Shown here: one piece after another, positions 1 through 7,470 of the stretch | Layout: each line of letters opens with the position of its first letter | How positions within the stretch are numbered: position 1 is the first letter of the stretch | Origin: Solimonas sp964507195 | GTDB taxonomy: Bacteria; Pseudomonadota; Gammaproteobacteria; Nevskiales; Nevskiaceae | DNA: 13,235 nucleotides | Direction of reading: 5' to 3' | Assembly (NCBI GenBank): GCA_964507195.1 | Contig: CAZDPA010000119.1 | Coordinates: 1 to 13,235, forward strand | Made by a program: the position numbers and the translations under genes | Notes under the pieces: model-generated | The model's input: only the letters and a program-made list of their open reading frames with translations | The model's database searches: none | What the model was told of the DNA's origin: nothing

Positions 1-1120
<1,120 letters not shown>

Positions 1121-1155
1121 GGTCCTCGCTGTACCCAGCTTCACCGCAGTACAGG

Positions 1156-1190
1156 CCAGAGCCCCGTATATCGGGGCTCTGGTTTTTTTT
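1156..1190 (+). terminator. Intrinsic terminator of groEL
   Basis: A perfect 11-bp stem (1156-1166 pairing with 1172-1182) with a five-base TATAT loop is followed directly by eight T residues (1183-1190). It lies 35 bases beyond the groEL stop codon and should end the groESL transcript, separating it from aidB. Confidence 0.95.
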
Positions 1191-1217
1191 GGACTTTCAA
1201 ATTACACGACCTATCGA
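1189..1217 (+). promoter_or_regulatory. Weak candidate promoter for aidB
   Basis: TTGGAC (1189-1194) and TATCGA (1212-1217) are separated by 17 bases, just past the groEL terminator. Each hexamer matches the sigma70 consensus at only three positions, so this is a weak call that rests mainly on spacing and location. aidB must have a promoter in this 190-base gap unless it depends on read-through. No better pair was found. Confidence 0.25.
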
Positions 1218-1260
1218 TCTTGGCTCTTTCATGTAATGTCTGGCGGCGGCATGATGGCGG

Positions 1261-1280
1261 CCCGCCGGCCGCGAGGCGGG
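1261..1280 (+). promoter_or_regulatory. GC-rich hairpin in the aidB leader
   Basis: CCCGCC (1261-1266) and GGCGGG (1275-1280) form a perfect 6-bp stem around an eight-base loop, 20 bases before the aidB ribosome binding site. Only three T residues follow, so it is not a convincing terminator. It may simply reflect GC-rich sequence, or structure the leader mRNA. Confidence 0.3.
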
Positions 1281-1312
1281 TTTGTCGGCAATGTGTCCCA
1301 AGGAGTATCGGC

Positions 1313-2959
1313 ATGAGTCACTCAGCGCAGTTCATTACTCACGAAGTCGCCAATCAGGCCCCACCGATCGGCCGCTACAACGCCTGGACGAGCGATACGG
1401 CGCTGCGCGATGCGGTCGAGCGCGAAGGCGGTGGATGGGCTGCGCAGCAACTGACCGCGTTCGGTGAGGTGGCTGGCGGCGAGTTGATGGAACTGGGTTA
1501 CACCGCCAACGAGAACAAGCCAAAGCTGCGCAGCTTCGATCGCTACGGCCATCGCATCGACGAAGTCGAATTCCATCCGAGCTACCACCGCGTCTTCGAG
1601 CTGGCGATGGCGCACGGGGTGCACGCGTTTGCCTGGCAGAACGAAAGCACTCCGGGGGCACATGTCGCACGCGCGGCGCTGTCGTACATGCATTCGCAAG
1701 CGGAAGCCGGCACGGGCTGTCCGCTGACGATGACGCATTCGTCAGTTCCGGCGATTCGCAACGAACCGGGTGTCGCCAAAGACTGGATTCCGAAGATCAT
1801 CGGCAGCGGCTACGACCCACGAGTGCTGCCGTTCGTGCAGAAGACCGCCGTCACGATCGGCATGGGCATGACCGAAAAGCAGGGCGGTTCGGACGTACGC
1901 GCGAACACGACGCGCGCTTACCTGCAACCAGATGGCAGTTACGAGATCGTCGGCCACAAGTGGTTCTTCTCGGCACCGATGTGCGATGCGTGGCTGGTGC
2001 TTGCATACATCGATGCCGGCCTCAGCTGCTTCCTGATGCCCAAGCTGCGACCTGATGGTTCAAGCAACGCGATCCGCATCCAGCGTCTCAAGGACAAGCT
2101 CGGCGACTGGAGCAATGCGTCGAGCGAAGTCGAATTCCATGGTGCCTGGGCCGAGCGTGTCGGCGGCGAAGGCCGTGGCGTCGCGACGATCCTCGAAATG
2201 GTGTCGCTGACGCGTCTCGATTGCATGATCGGCTCCAGCGCACTGATGCGTCAGGCGGTCGTGCAGGCGCTGCATCACGCGCAGCATCGCAAGGCGTTCG
2301 GCAAGCAACTGATCGACCAGCCGCTGATGCGCAACGTGCTCGCCGATCTGGCGCTGGACTCCGAAGCCTGCACCGCACTGACCCTGCGCGTGGCACGCGC
2401 AGTCGATGCCTCGCCGCGCAATCCCGGCGAAGCTGCGCTCGCGCGCATTGCGACGGCGATCGGCAAGTACTGGGTCTGCAAGCGCTGCCCGCCGCTGGTC
2501 AATGAAGCCCAGGAGTGCCTCGGCGGCATGGGCTACGTCGAAGAGAGCAACCTGCCACGCCTGTATCGTCAGGCGCCACTGAACTCGATCTGGGAAGGCA
2601 GCGGCAACATCCAGTGCCTCGATGTGCTGCGCGCACTGTCGAAGAGCCCGGAAACCCGCGAAGCCCTGTTCGCGGAACTGATGACCGCACGCGGCGGCCA
2701 TGCCGATCTCGATCGCGAAATCACCTGGCTCAACGGTGCGCTGGATGATGTCAGCACACTGGAGCTGCGCTCACGCATCGTCACCGAGCGCATCGCCCTT
2801 GCATTGCAGGCGACGATCCTGGTCAAGGCCGGTAACACTGCGCTGTCCGACACCTTCTGCGCGAGTCGTCTGGGCGGCGAGCATGGTCTGAACTACGGCA
2901 CGCTGGCACCGCGGGCGCCGTTCGCAGCGCTGATTGATCGGGCGATGATTGCTGCGTAG
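1313..2959 (+). CDS. aidB: AidB-type acyl-CoA dehydrogenase
   Basis: A 548-residue flavoprotein of the acyl-CoA dehydrogenase superfamily, closely resembling E. coli AidB (541 residues). In E. coli AidB belongs to the Ada adaptive response to alkylation, binds DNA and has weak isovaleryl-CoA dehydrogenase activity. Seen here: MGMTEKQGGSDVRANTTRA (about 184-202) and GHKWFFSAP (about 214-222) of the FAD/acyl-binding middle domain, RLKDKLGDWSNASSEVEF (258-275), CLGGMGYVEESNLPRLYRQ (402-420) and IWEGSGNIQCLDVLRAL (426-442) with the conserved Glu at 428. The C-terminal helical extension specific to AidB is present. The ATG at 1313 is chosen because AAGGAG (1300-1305) lies seven bases upstream and the N-terminus aligns with AidB; the reading frame stays open further upstream without family similarity. 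No alkylation-response gene such as ada or alkB is adjacent. The stop codon (2957-2959) touches a duplicated tRNA fragment. Confidence 0.95.
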   Translation: MSHSAQFITHEVANQAPPIGRYNAWTSDTALRDAVEREGGGWAAQQLTAFGEVAGGELMELGYTANENKPKLRSFDRYGHRIDEVEFHPSYHRVFELAMAHGVHAFAWQNESTPGAHVARAALSYMHSQAEAGTGCPLTMTHSSVPAIRNEPGVAKDWIPKIIGSGYDPRVLPFVQKTAVTIGMGMTEKQGGSDVRANTTRAYLQPDGSYEIVGHKWFFSAPMCDAWLVLAYIDAGLSCFLMPKLRPDGSSNAIRIQRLKDKLGDWSNASSEVEFHGAWAERVGGEGRGVATILEMVSLTRLDCMIGSSALMRQAVVQALHHAQHRKAFGKQLIDQPLMRNVLADLALDSEACTALTLRVARAVDASPRNPGEAALARIATAIGKYWVCKRCPPLVNEAQECLGGMGYVEESNLPRLYRQAPLNSIWEGSGNIQCLDVLRALSKSPETREALFAELMTARGGHADLDREITWLNGALDDVSTLELRSRIVTERIALALQATILVKAGNTALSDTFCASRLGGEHGLNYGTLAPRAPFAALIDRAMIAA

Positions 2960-2978
2960 TCGGCGCGAGAGGATTTGA
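2959..2978. repeat. 20-bp direct repeat, copy 1
   Basis: This stretch is identical to 3122-3141 inside tRNA-Pro and 163 bases away in the same orientation. Its first base is the last base of the aidB stop codon. Exact duplication of a tRNA 3' end is the usual form of attachment sites of tRNA-targeting integrases, but no integrase gene is nearby. Confidence 0.85.
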
Positions 2979-3027
2979 CGATGCCGCGCAGCGGCTTCGC
3001 GCGAGCGCCAGCGAGTCCGCAGGGCAA

Positions 3028-3046
3028 GGCCCGCGCATAGCGGGCC
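3028..3046. repeat. Palindrome within the insert splitting the tRNA remnant
   Basis: GGCCCGC (3028-3034) and GCGGGCC (3040-3046) form a perfect 7-bp stem around the loop GCATA. Two smaller stems flank it: CCGC/GCGG at 2984-2994 and CCGCGC/GCGCGG at 3067-3080. No T-run follows on either strand, so this is not an intrinsic terminator. The cluster resembles interspersed GC-rich palindromic repeats. Confidence 0.6.
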
Positions 3047-3119
3047 GCAGCAACCTCCGACCACTGCCGCGCTTGCGCGGCCGAAGGCGCAAGGAAACTG
3101 GATTCGCTGAGGGAAAAAT

Positions 3120-3196
3120 TGGTCGGCGCGAGAGGATTTGAACCTCCGACCACCTCCACCCCAAGGAGGTGCGCTACCAGGCTGCGCTACGCGCCG
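3120..3196 (-). tRNA. tRNA-Pro (anticodon GGG)
   Basis: The reverse complement folds into a complete 77-base cloverleaf with the CCA end encoded. The acceptor stem is CGGCGCG with CGCGCCG, the D-arm region is AGCGCAGCCTGGTAGCGC, the anticodon stem CCTCC/GGAGG closes the loop TTGGGGT (anticodon GGG, proline), and the T-loop is TTCAAAT. It closely resembles E. coli proL. Five T residues follow soon after CCA on the transcribed strand and may help termination. It lies downstream of the ihfA-merR operon but is separated from it by a terminator, so it is probably transcribed from its own promoter. A broken copy of its 3' end lies next to it. Confidence 0.97.
3122..3141. repeat. 20-bp direct repeat, copy 2 (within tRNA-Pro)
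   Basis: This is the functional copy, covering the last acceptor and T-arm bases of tRNA-Pro up to but not including most of CCA. It is identical to 2959-2978. Confidence 0.85.
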
Positions 3197-3251
3197 ACGC
3201 GATGAAACTGCAGGGACCAACGTTGCGCTGGCCGCTGCTTGCGGGGCGCGA

Positions 3252-3280
3252 AGTGTAGCGGACGCTTGGGGGCAAGAAAA
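3252..3280 (-). promoter_or_regulatory. Candidate promoter of tRNA-Pro
   Basis: On the minus strand a -10-like TACACT (3252-3257) sits 17 bases after TTTTCT (3275-3280). A GC-rich discriminator follows, as is common at stringently controlled stable-RNA promoters. The start would be about 50 bases before the tRNA. The -35 is poor and overlaps the T-run of the merR terminator, so the call is tentative. Confidence 0.35.
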
Positions 3281-3296
3281 GGCGCGTGGCCGCGCC
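3274..3296 (-). terminator. Terminator of the pheST-ihfA-merR transcript
   Basis: On the minus strand, GGCGCG and CGCGCC (3291-3296 with 3281-3286) form a 6-bp GC stem with the loop GCCA. TTTTCTT follows directly (3274-3280). It lies 11 bases past the merR stop codon and marks the end of the translation cluster before tRNA-Pro. Confidence 0.85.
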
Positions 3297-3307
3297 GGGG
3301 CAGCCGC

Positions 3308-3715
3308 TTACTCGGGCAGCAGCTTGAGCAGGGATTCCAGTTCGTCGCGCAGTTCCTTGATCTCTTCCGCGCGATGTTCCGGATGGGCGACAGCCGCGGC
3401 GAGGAGCTTGTTGTCGTTTGCCGCGCCGCCGTTCTTGGCGAGTTCCTTGAGACGCAGGCGCGCGCCGCCGATCGTGAAGCCCTGTTCGTAGAGCAGGCTG
3501 CGGATCTTGCGCACCATCAGAACGTCGTCCTGCTGGTAATAGCGACGGTTGCCGCGACGCTTGACCGGCTTGAGTTGCGGGAACTCCTGCTCCCAGTAGC
3601 GCAGCACGTGCGGCTTGACGTCACACAGCTCGCTGACTTCGCCGATCGCGAAGTAGCGCTTGCGCGGAATCTCCGGCAGTTCGGTAACCAGTGCTCTTTG
3701 ATCAGCTGGTGACAT
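3308..3715 (-). CDS. MerR-family transcriptional regulator
   Basis: A 135-residue protein with an N-terminal MerR winged helix-turn-helix. The diagnostic run YFAIGEVSELCDVKPHVLRYWEQEF starts near residue 21 and is followed by the wing (KRRGNRRYY) and DDVLMVRKIRSLLYEQGFTIGGARLRL. The C-terminus is short, charged and probably coiled-coil (EEIKELRDELESLLKLL), which would serve dimerisation. There is no recognisable metal- or drug-binding domain and no Cys cluster, so the signal it senses, if any, cannot be told. The ATG at 3713-3715 lies inside ihfA: the two genes overlap by 14 bases in different frames, implying translational coupling. A MerR gene of this type directly behind ihfA is, from memory, common in gammaproteobacteria of this lineage. 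Its targets are not evident from the sequence. Confidence 0.93.
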   Translation of the reverse strand: MSPADQRALVTELPEIPRKRYFAIGEVSELCDVKPHVLRYWEQEFPQLKPVKRRGNRRYYQQDDVLMVRKIRSLLYEQGFTIGGARLRLKELAKNGGAANDNKLLAAAVAHPEHRAEEIKELRDELESLLKLLPE

Positions 3716-3995
3716 CTGCCTCGACCCTCAGGCGCAGTTTCTGGCCCGGACGGAAAGTAACAACACGCCGTGCGGAGATCGGAATCTCTTCGCCGGTCTT
3801 GGGATTGCGGCCAGGACGCTGGTTCTTGGAGCGCAGTTCGAAGTTGCCGAAGCCGGAGAGCTTGACCTCTTCACCCGCTTCCAGGCGACCGCGGATCTCC
3901 TCGAAAAAGAGGTCCACGAACTCCTTGGCTTCGCGCTTGTTGAGGCCCAACTCCTCAAACAAGGCTTCAGCAAGCTCAGCCTTCGTCAACGCCAC
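3702..3995 (-). CDS. ihfA: Integration host factor subunit alpha
   Basis: A 97-residue DNA-bending protein of the HU/IHF family, close to E. coli IhfA (99 residues). As a heterodimer with IhfB it bends DNA sharply and acts in transcription, replication and site-specific recombination. The sequence runs MALTKAELAE, then VKLSGFGNFELRSKNQRPGR, NPKTGEEIPISARRVVTFRP, with the intercalating Pro in the GRNPKTGE arm. The start is GTG (3993-3995): it aligns with the family N-terminus and has AGGGA about six bases upstream. The gene begins 19 bases after the pheT stop codon, the classic pheST-ihfA arrangement, and overlaps the following merR gene. It is presumably co-transcribed with pheST. Confidence 0.97.
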   Translation of the reverse strand: MALTKAELAEALFEELGLNKREAKEFVDLFFEEIRGRLEAGEEVKLSGFGNFELRSKNQRPGRNPKTGEEIPISARRVVTFRPGQKLRLRVEADVTS

Positions 3996-4014
3996 GTGCA
4001 GTCCCTGTTACTGC

Positions 4015-6384
4015 TTATTGTCGGATGGCCGCCCCAACATCTCGCGCCAGGCCCTCTGTAATGGCAACCGATGCAACGTCTACATCTTCAACGGTTAGGG
4101 TGCGCGAATAGTCATTGAAAATCAAGCCCAAAGCCACGCTTTTGCAAGCCTTTCCGAGGGTTTGATCGCGGTAGATGTCGAACACCAGTACTTTCTGCAA
4201 GAGATTGCCACCGGCGCGACGTGCGCTGTCGATCAATTCCTGTGCCGAAACCGATTCCTTGACCACGACGGCAATGTCGCGGCGCGAGGACGGGAATTCC
4301 GACAGTGCCTTGGCACTGGGCACGGCCAGATCACGGATGGCGATCCAGTCCAGCTCGAACACCAGCGGCGTTTCCGGCAAGTCGAGCGTGGCGACACTGC
4401 GCGGATGCAGCTCGCCGATCCAGCCGATGCCGGTCGCGCCGCGCAGAATGCGCGCACTGCGACCCGGGTGCAGCGACGGATGCTGGGCCGCGACGAAACG
4501 GAAGTCTTCCGCAGCCGGGCCGAACAGGGCGACAATGTCGGCCTTGATGTCGTAGAAATCGGTCGCGCGCTGCCTGGCGTCCCAATGTTCGGCGCTGGCG
4601 CCGCCGGCTGCGAGGCCGGCAATGCGCAGGGTCTCGACCACTTCGCCGTCCTGTTGCGTGAAACAGACGCCGGCCTCGAACAGGCGCTGGCGAATGACCT
4701 GGCGCTGGCGGTTGTACTGCCAGGCGCCGATCAGGCCGGCCCAGAGCGTGGTGCGCATCGCCGACTGCGGGTCGGCAATCGGATTGTCGACGGCAATGGC
4801 CATCTCATCCGGATTCAGCGCGGCTTGAACGCGCGGCTCAACGAAAGCCAGCGAGACGATTTCCTGCCAACCGCGGGCGGCGAGCACGTCACGGCCAGCG
4901 GAGAGCAGGCGGCGCTTTTCTTCGGGCAGCGCGGGCGCCATCGCGGCGCGGTACGGCTTGGCCGGAATGCGGTCGTAGCCGTAGAGACGCGCGGCTTCTT
5001 CGATCAGGTCGACTTCGAGGCGCAGGTCGTAGCGATGGCTGGGGATCTTGCAGGTCCAGCTGTCGCCAACTTCATTGCGCGTGACGATGCCGAGGCGCGC
5101 GAGCAACTGCTCGACTTCGCGCGCGGGAATATCGTGACCGAGCAGCTGATTCAGGCGCGCGTGACGCAGCTTGATGCTGATCGCCTCCGGTTGGCTGCGA
5201 CCGACCTGGGTGACCGGATGCACTTCGCCGCCGCAGATCTCGGTGATCAGCTGCGTTGCGCGGTCGAGGCCGGTGCGCTGCAGCGCGGGATCAACGCCAC
5301 GCTCGAAGCGGTAAGCGGCGTCCGAGGTCAGCTTGTGCAGGCGAGCGGTGCCTGCCACTGCGGCCGGCGCGAAGCACGCGGATTCGAGGAAGATCGTCGT
5401 CGTCGCTTCGGTGACGCCGGACTCGATGCCGCCCATGACGCCGGCAAGCGCGAGCGCGCCCTTGTCGTCGGCGATCAGCAGTTCCTGCTTGTTGAGCGTG
5501 ACGTCTTCGCCGGTCAGCATCTTCAGCGTTTCGCCGGCACGGGCGCGACGGACGCGGATGCTGCCGCTGATCTTTTCTGCGTCGAAGGCGTGCAGCGGTT
5601 GACCGAGTTCGAGCATCACGTAGTTGGTAATGTCGACCAGCGGATGAATGCAGCGCAGACCGCTGCGGCGCAGGCGCTCGCGCATCCAGTCCGGCGTGCG
5701 GGCCTTCGGATTGATCTTCGAGATCACGCGCCCGGCGTAGGTCGGGCAGGTCATCACGTCGTCAATGTCGACCTTGAGCTGCCTGTGGCCGACCACGACG
5801 GCCGGTGGCAGGTTGGGGCGCTTCATGTTGACGTTGAACAGCGCAGCGACATCGCGTGCCAGGCCCAGTACGGACAGGCAGTCACCACGGTTCGGCGTGA
5901 TCTCAAGATGCAGGACGTTGTCCTGGAGATTCAGGTAGTCGCTGATCGGCTGGCCAGGCGTTGCGCTGGCATCGAGTTCGAGCAGGCCATCGGACTTGTC
6001 CGACAGCGACAGTTCCTTGGCCGAGCACAACATGCCGAAGCTTTCGACGCCGCGCAGCCTGGCTTCGCCGATCTCCATGCCACCGGGCAGGCGCGCACCG
6101 ACCATCGCGCAGGCGACATGCAGGCCCGCACGCGCATTCGGTGCGCCGCAGACGATCTGCAGCGGCGTGCCGGTACCGGCATCAACGCTGCAGACCTGCA
6201 GGCGATCAGCCTGAGGATGACGCTCGGCGCTGAGGATGCGACCGACGACAACGCCCTGCGGCAGGGTGTCGATAGCCGGTTCGATTTCCAGCTCCAGGCC
6301 GCCCATGACGAGGCGGTCGGAGATTTCCTGAATCGTTGCCTGCGGGTTGACCCATTCGCGCAGCCAGTTTTCGCTGAGCTTCAC
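4015..6384 (-). CDS. pheT: Phenylalanyl-tRNA synthetase beta subunit
   Basis: The beta chain (789 residues, normal length) of the alpha2-beta2 class II enzyme that charges tRNA(Phe) in the cytosol. Visible in order: the N-terminal MKLSENWLREWV; an EMAP-like tRNA-binding OB fold (VVGRILSAERHPQADRLQVC through QIVCGAPN, about 46-83); the LEITPNRGDCLSVLGLARDV segment; the B3/B4 editing region (for example VDITNYVMLELGQPLHAFD); the B5 domain around 400-470; and the ferredoxin-like anticodon-binding domain at the C-terminus (LSEFPSSRRDIAVVV through FNDYSRTLTVEDV). The start is GTG (6382-6384), overlapping the pheS stop codon in a four-base GTGA, so translation is coupled and the subunits are made in balance. 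ihfA follows 19 bases after its stop. A very long open frame on the opposite strand is a codon-bias shadow. Confidence 0.97.
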   Translation of the reverse strand: MKLSENWLREWVNPQATIQEISDRLVMGGLELEIEPAIDTLPQGVVVGRILSAERHPQADRLQVCSVDAGTGTPLQIVCGAPNARAGLHVACAMVGARLPGGMEIGEARLRGVESFGMLCSAKELSLSDKSDGLLELDASATPGQPISDYLNLQDNVLHLEITPNRGDCLSVLGLARDVAALFNVNMKRPNLPPAVVVGHRQLKVDIDDVMTCPTYAGRVISKINPKARTPDWMRERLRRSGLRCIHPLVDITNYVMLELGQPLHAFDAEKISGSIRVRRARAGETLKMLTGEDVTLNKQELLIADDKGALALAGVMGGIESGVTEATTTIFLESACFAPAAVAGTARLHKLTSDAAYRFERGVDPALQRTGLDRATQLITEICGGEVHPVTQVGRSQPEAISIKLRHARLNQLLGHDIPAREVEQLLARLGIVTRNEVGDSWTCKIPSHRYDLRLEVDLIEEAARLYGYDRIPAKPYRAAMAPALPEEKRRLLSAGRDVLAARGWQEIVSLAFVEPRVQAALNPDEMAIAVDNPIADPQSAMRTTLWAGLIGAWQYNRQRQVIRQRLFEAGVCFTQQDGEVVETLRIAGLAAGGASAEHWDARQRATDFYDIKADIVALFGPAAEDFRFVAAQHPSLHPGRSARILRGATGIGWIGELHPRSVATLDLPETPLVFELDWIAIRDLAVPSAKALSEFPSSRRDIAVVVKESVSAQELIDSARRAGGNLLQKVLVFDIYRDQTLGKACKSVALGLIFNDYSRTLTVEDVDVASVAITEGLARDVGAAIRQ

Positions 6385-7382
6385 TTGAACTGCTCCAGGA
6401 AGCGGATGTCGTTGTTGAAGAACAGGCGCAGGTCATCCACGCCATAGCGCAGCATCGCCATGCGCTCGACGCCCATGCCGAAGGCGTAGCCGGTGTAGCG
6501 CTCGGGATCGATGCCGACGGCTTCAAACACCTTCGGATGGACCATGCCGCAGCCGAGCAGCTCCAGCCAGCGCGACGAACCATCGGCCTGTGACCAGCGC
6601 ATGTGCACGTCGGCGCCCGGTTCGACGAACGGGAAGTACGACGGCCTGAACAGGGCTTCGACATCACGCTCGAAGAAGCGCGACAGGAAGGTCTGCAGGT
6701 CGTACTTCAGATCGGTGAATGTCACCTTCTCGGCAACGTACAGGCCTTCGATCTGATGGAACATCGGGCTGTGCGTGCGATCCGAATCGCAACGGTAGAC
6801 GCGACCCGGGCAGATGATGCGGATCGGTGGCTGCCGCGTCTTCATCGTGCGGATCTGCACCGGACTGGTGTGTGTGCGCAGCAGACGCGCGCCGTTCATC
6901 ACATAGAACGTGTCCTGCATTGCGCGCGCCGGATGCGATTCCGGAATGTTCAGCGCGGCGAAGTTGTGGAAGTCGTCCTCGATCTCCGGGCCTTCAACGG
7001 TCTCGAAGCCGAGCTCGCCGAACAGGCGGCAGATGCGGTTGATCGTGCGAGTGATCGGATGCAGGCCGCCGGAGAGTTCGCCGCGGCCAGGCAGGGTGAC
7101 GTCGATCGCTTCGGCCGACAGGCGCTGCTCCAGCTCGGCCTGTTCCAGCGTCGCGCTGCGCGCGTCGAGCGCTGCCTGCACCGCGACCTTGAGTTTATTG
7201 ACCTTCTCGCCGTGGGCCTTGCGTTCGTAGCCTTCGAGGTTGGCGAGCTGCTTGAGCAGTTCAGTGATGCGGCCCTTCTTGCCGAGCAGGTCGACGCGCA
7301 GCGCTTCGAGTGCGCGCAGGTCGGTTGCAGCGGCAAGATCGGTCTTGGCCTGTTCCAGAAGTTGATCGAGCGATTCGTTCAT
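6381..7382 (-). CDS. pheS: Phenylalanyl-tRNA synthetase alpha subunit
   Basis: The catalytic alpha chain (333 residues; E. coli 327) of phenylalanyl-tRNA synthetase. Residues 1-90 form the N-terminal coiled coil that contacts tRNA. The class II core follows: HPITRTINRICRLFGELGFE (motif 1 region, about 108-127), RTHTSPVQIRTM (169-180), the motif 2 region RVYRCDSDRTHSPMFHQIEG (194-213), ELLGCGMVHPKVFEAVGID (274-292), and motif 3 FGMGVERMAMLRYGVDDLR (301-319) with the phenylalanine-pocket Ala at about 300. The ATG (7380-7382) fits the family N-terminus, but no clear Shine-Dalgarno sequence precedes it. It lies 22 bases past the A-run of a strong hairpin terminator that separates it from rplT, so its expression probably depends on read-through, attenuation or a promoter inside rplT. 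It overlaps pheT by four bases. Confidence 0.97.
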   Translation of the reverse strand: MNESLDQLLEQAKTDLAAATDLRALEALRVDLLGKKGRITELLKQLANLEGYERKAHGEKVNKLKVAVQAALDARSATLEQAELEQRLSAEAIDVTLPGRGELSGGLHPITRTINRICRLFGELGFETVEGPEIEDDFHNFAALNIPESHPARAMQDTFYVMNGARLLRTHTSPVQIRTMKTRQPPIRIICPGRVYRCDSDRTHSPMFHQIEGLYVAEKVTFTDLKYDLQTFLSRFFERDVEALFRPSYFPFVEPGADVHMRWSQADGSSRWLELLGCGMVHPKVFEAVGIDPERYTGYAFGMGVERMAMLRYGVDDLRLFFNNDIRFLEQFK

Positions 7383-7403
7383 GACGGTATGGTCAGCGAA
7401 AAC

Positions 7404-7437
7404 AAAAAAGGGGAGCGGCTTCGCGCCACTCCCCTTT
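7404..7437 (-). terminator. Terminator or attenuator between rplT and pheS
   Basis: On the minus strand a 13-bp stem with one G-T pair (7425-7437 with 7407-7419) encloses the loop GCGAA and runs into six T residues (7404-7409). It lies 33 bases after the rplT stop and just before pheS. In E. coli the same gap holds the pheM leader and attenuator. Here I see the terminator but no Phe-rich leader peptide, so it may be a partial terminator or work by another mechanism. Confidence 0.9.
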
Positions 7438-7470
7438 GCCTGACATCCAACAGAAGGATGCGAGTGCGCT

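Larger units (their letters stand above)
2959..3064 (-). pseudogene. Split tRNA-Pro 3'-end remnant
   Basis: Two pieces repeat the 3' part of the neighbouring tRNA-Pro exactly. Bases 2959-2978 match 3122-3141 over 20 bases (acceptor 3' strand, T-stem 3' strand and part of the T-loop). Bases 3052-3064 match 3141-3153 over 13 bases (variable region, T-stem 5' strand and the start of the T-loop). In the intact tRNA these pieces are contiguous; here 73 bases (2979-3051) lie between them, placed in the T-loop after the two T residues. The 5' half and anticodon arm are absent and the encoded CCA is not preserved, so no functional tRNA can be made. Likely origins are partial duplication followed by insertion of a repeat, or a scar of integrase activity at the tRNA 3' end. 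Confidence 0.8.

Noticed and set aside
1220..1312. Upstream start for aidB at 1220
   Set aside because: The added residues lack AidB similarity and the ATG at 1313 has an ideal AAGGAG site.
2060..2701. 213-codon open frame opposite aidB
   Set aside because: It lies wholly within aidB, which matches its family from end to end, and has no ribosome binding site or motif of its own.
3120..3196. Integrated genomic island at tRNA-Pro
   Set aside because: The duplicated tRNA end is only 163 bases from the intact gene and there is no integrase or cargo; at most this is a scar.
4162..6447. 761-codon open frame on the plus strand opposite pheT and the end of pheS
   Set aside because: It mirrors pheT codon structure in a GC-rich genome, has no recognisable domain and an Arg/Ala/Gln-rich composition typical of antisense shadows; pheT is certain.
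7396..7446. 17-codon leader peptide before pheS, as a pheM equivalent
   Set aside because: It has no ribosome binding site, only two Phe codons, and these lie at or after the terminator T-run, so it could not control attenuation in the pheM way.
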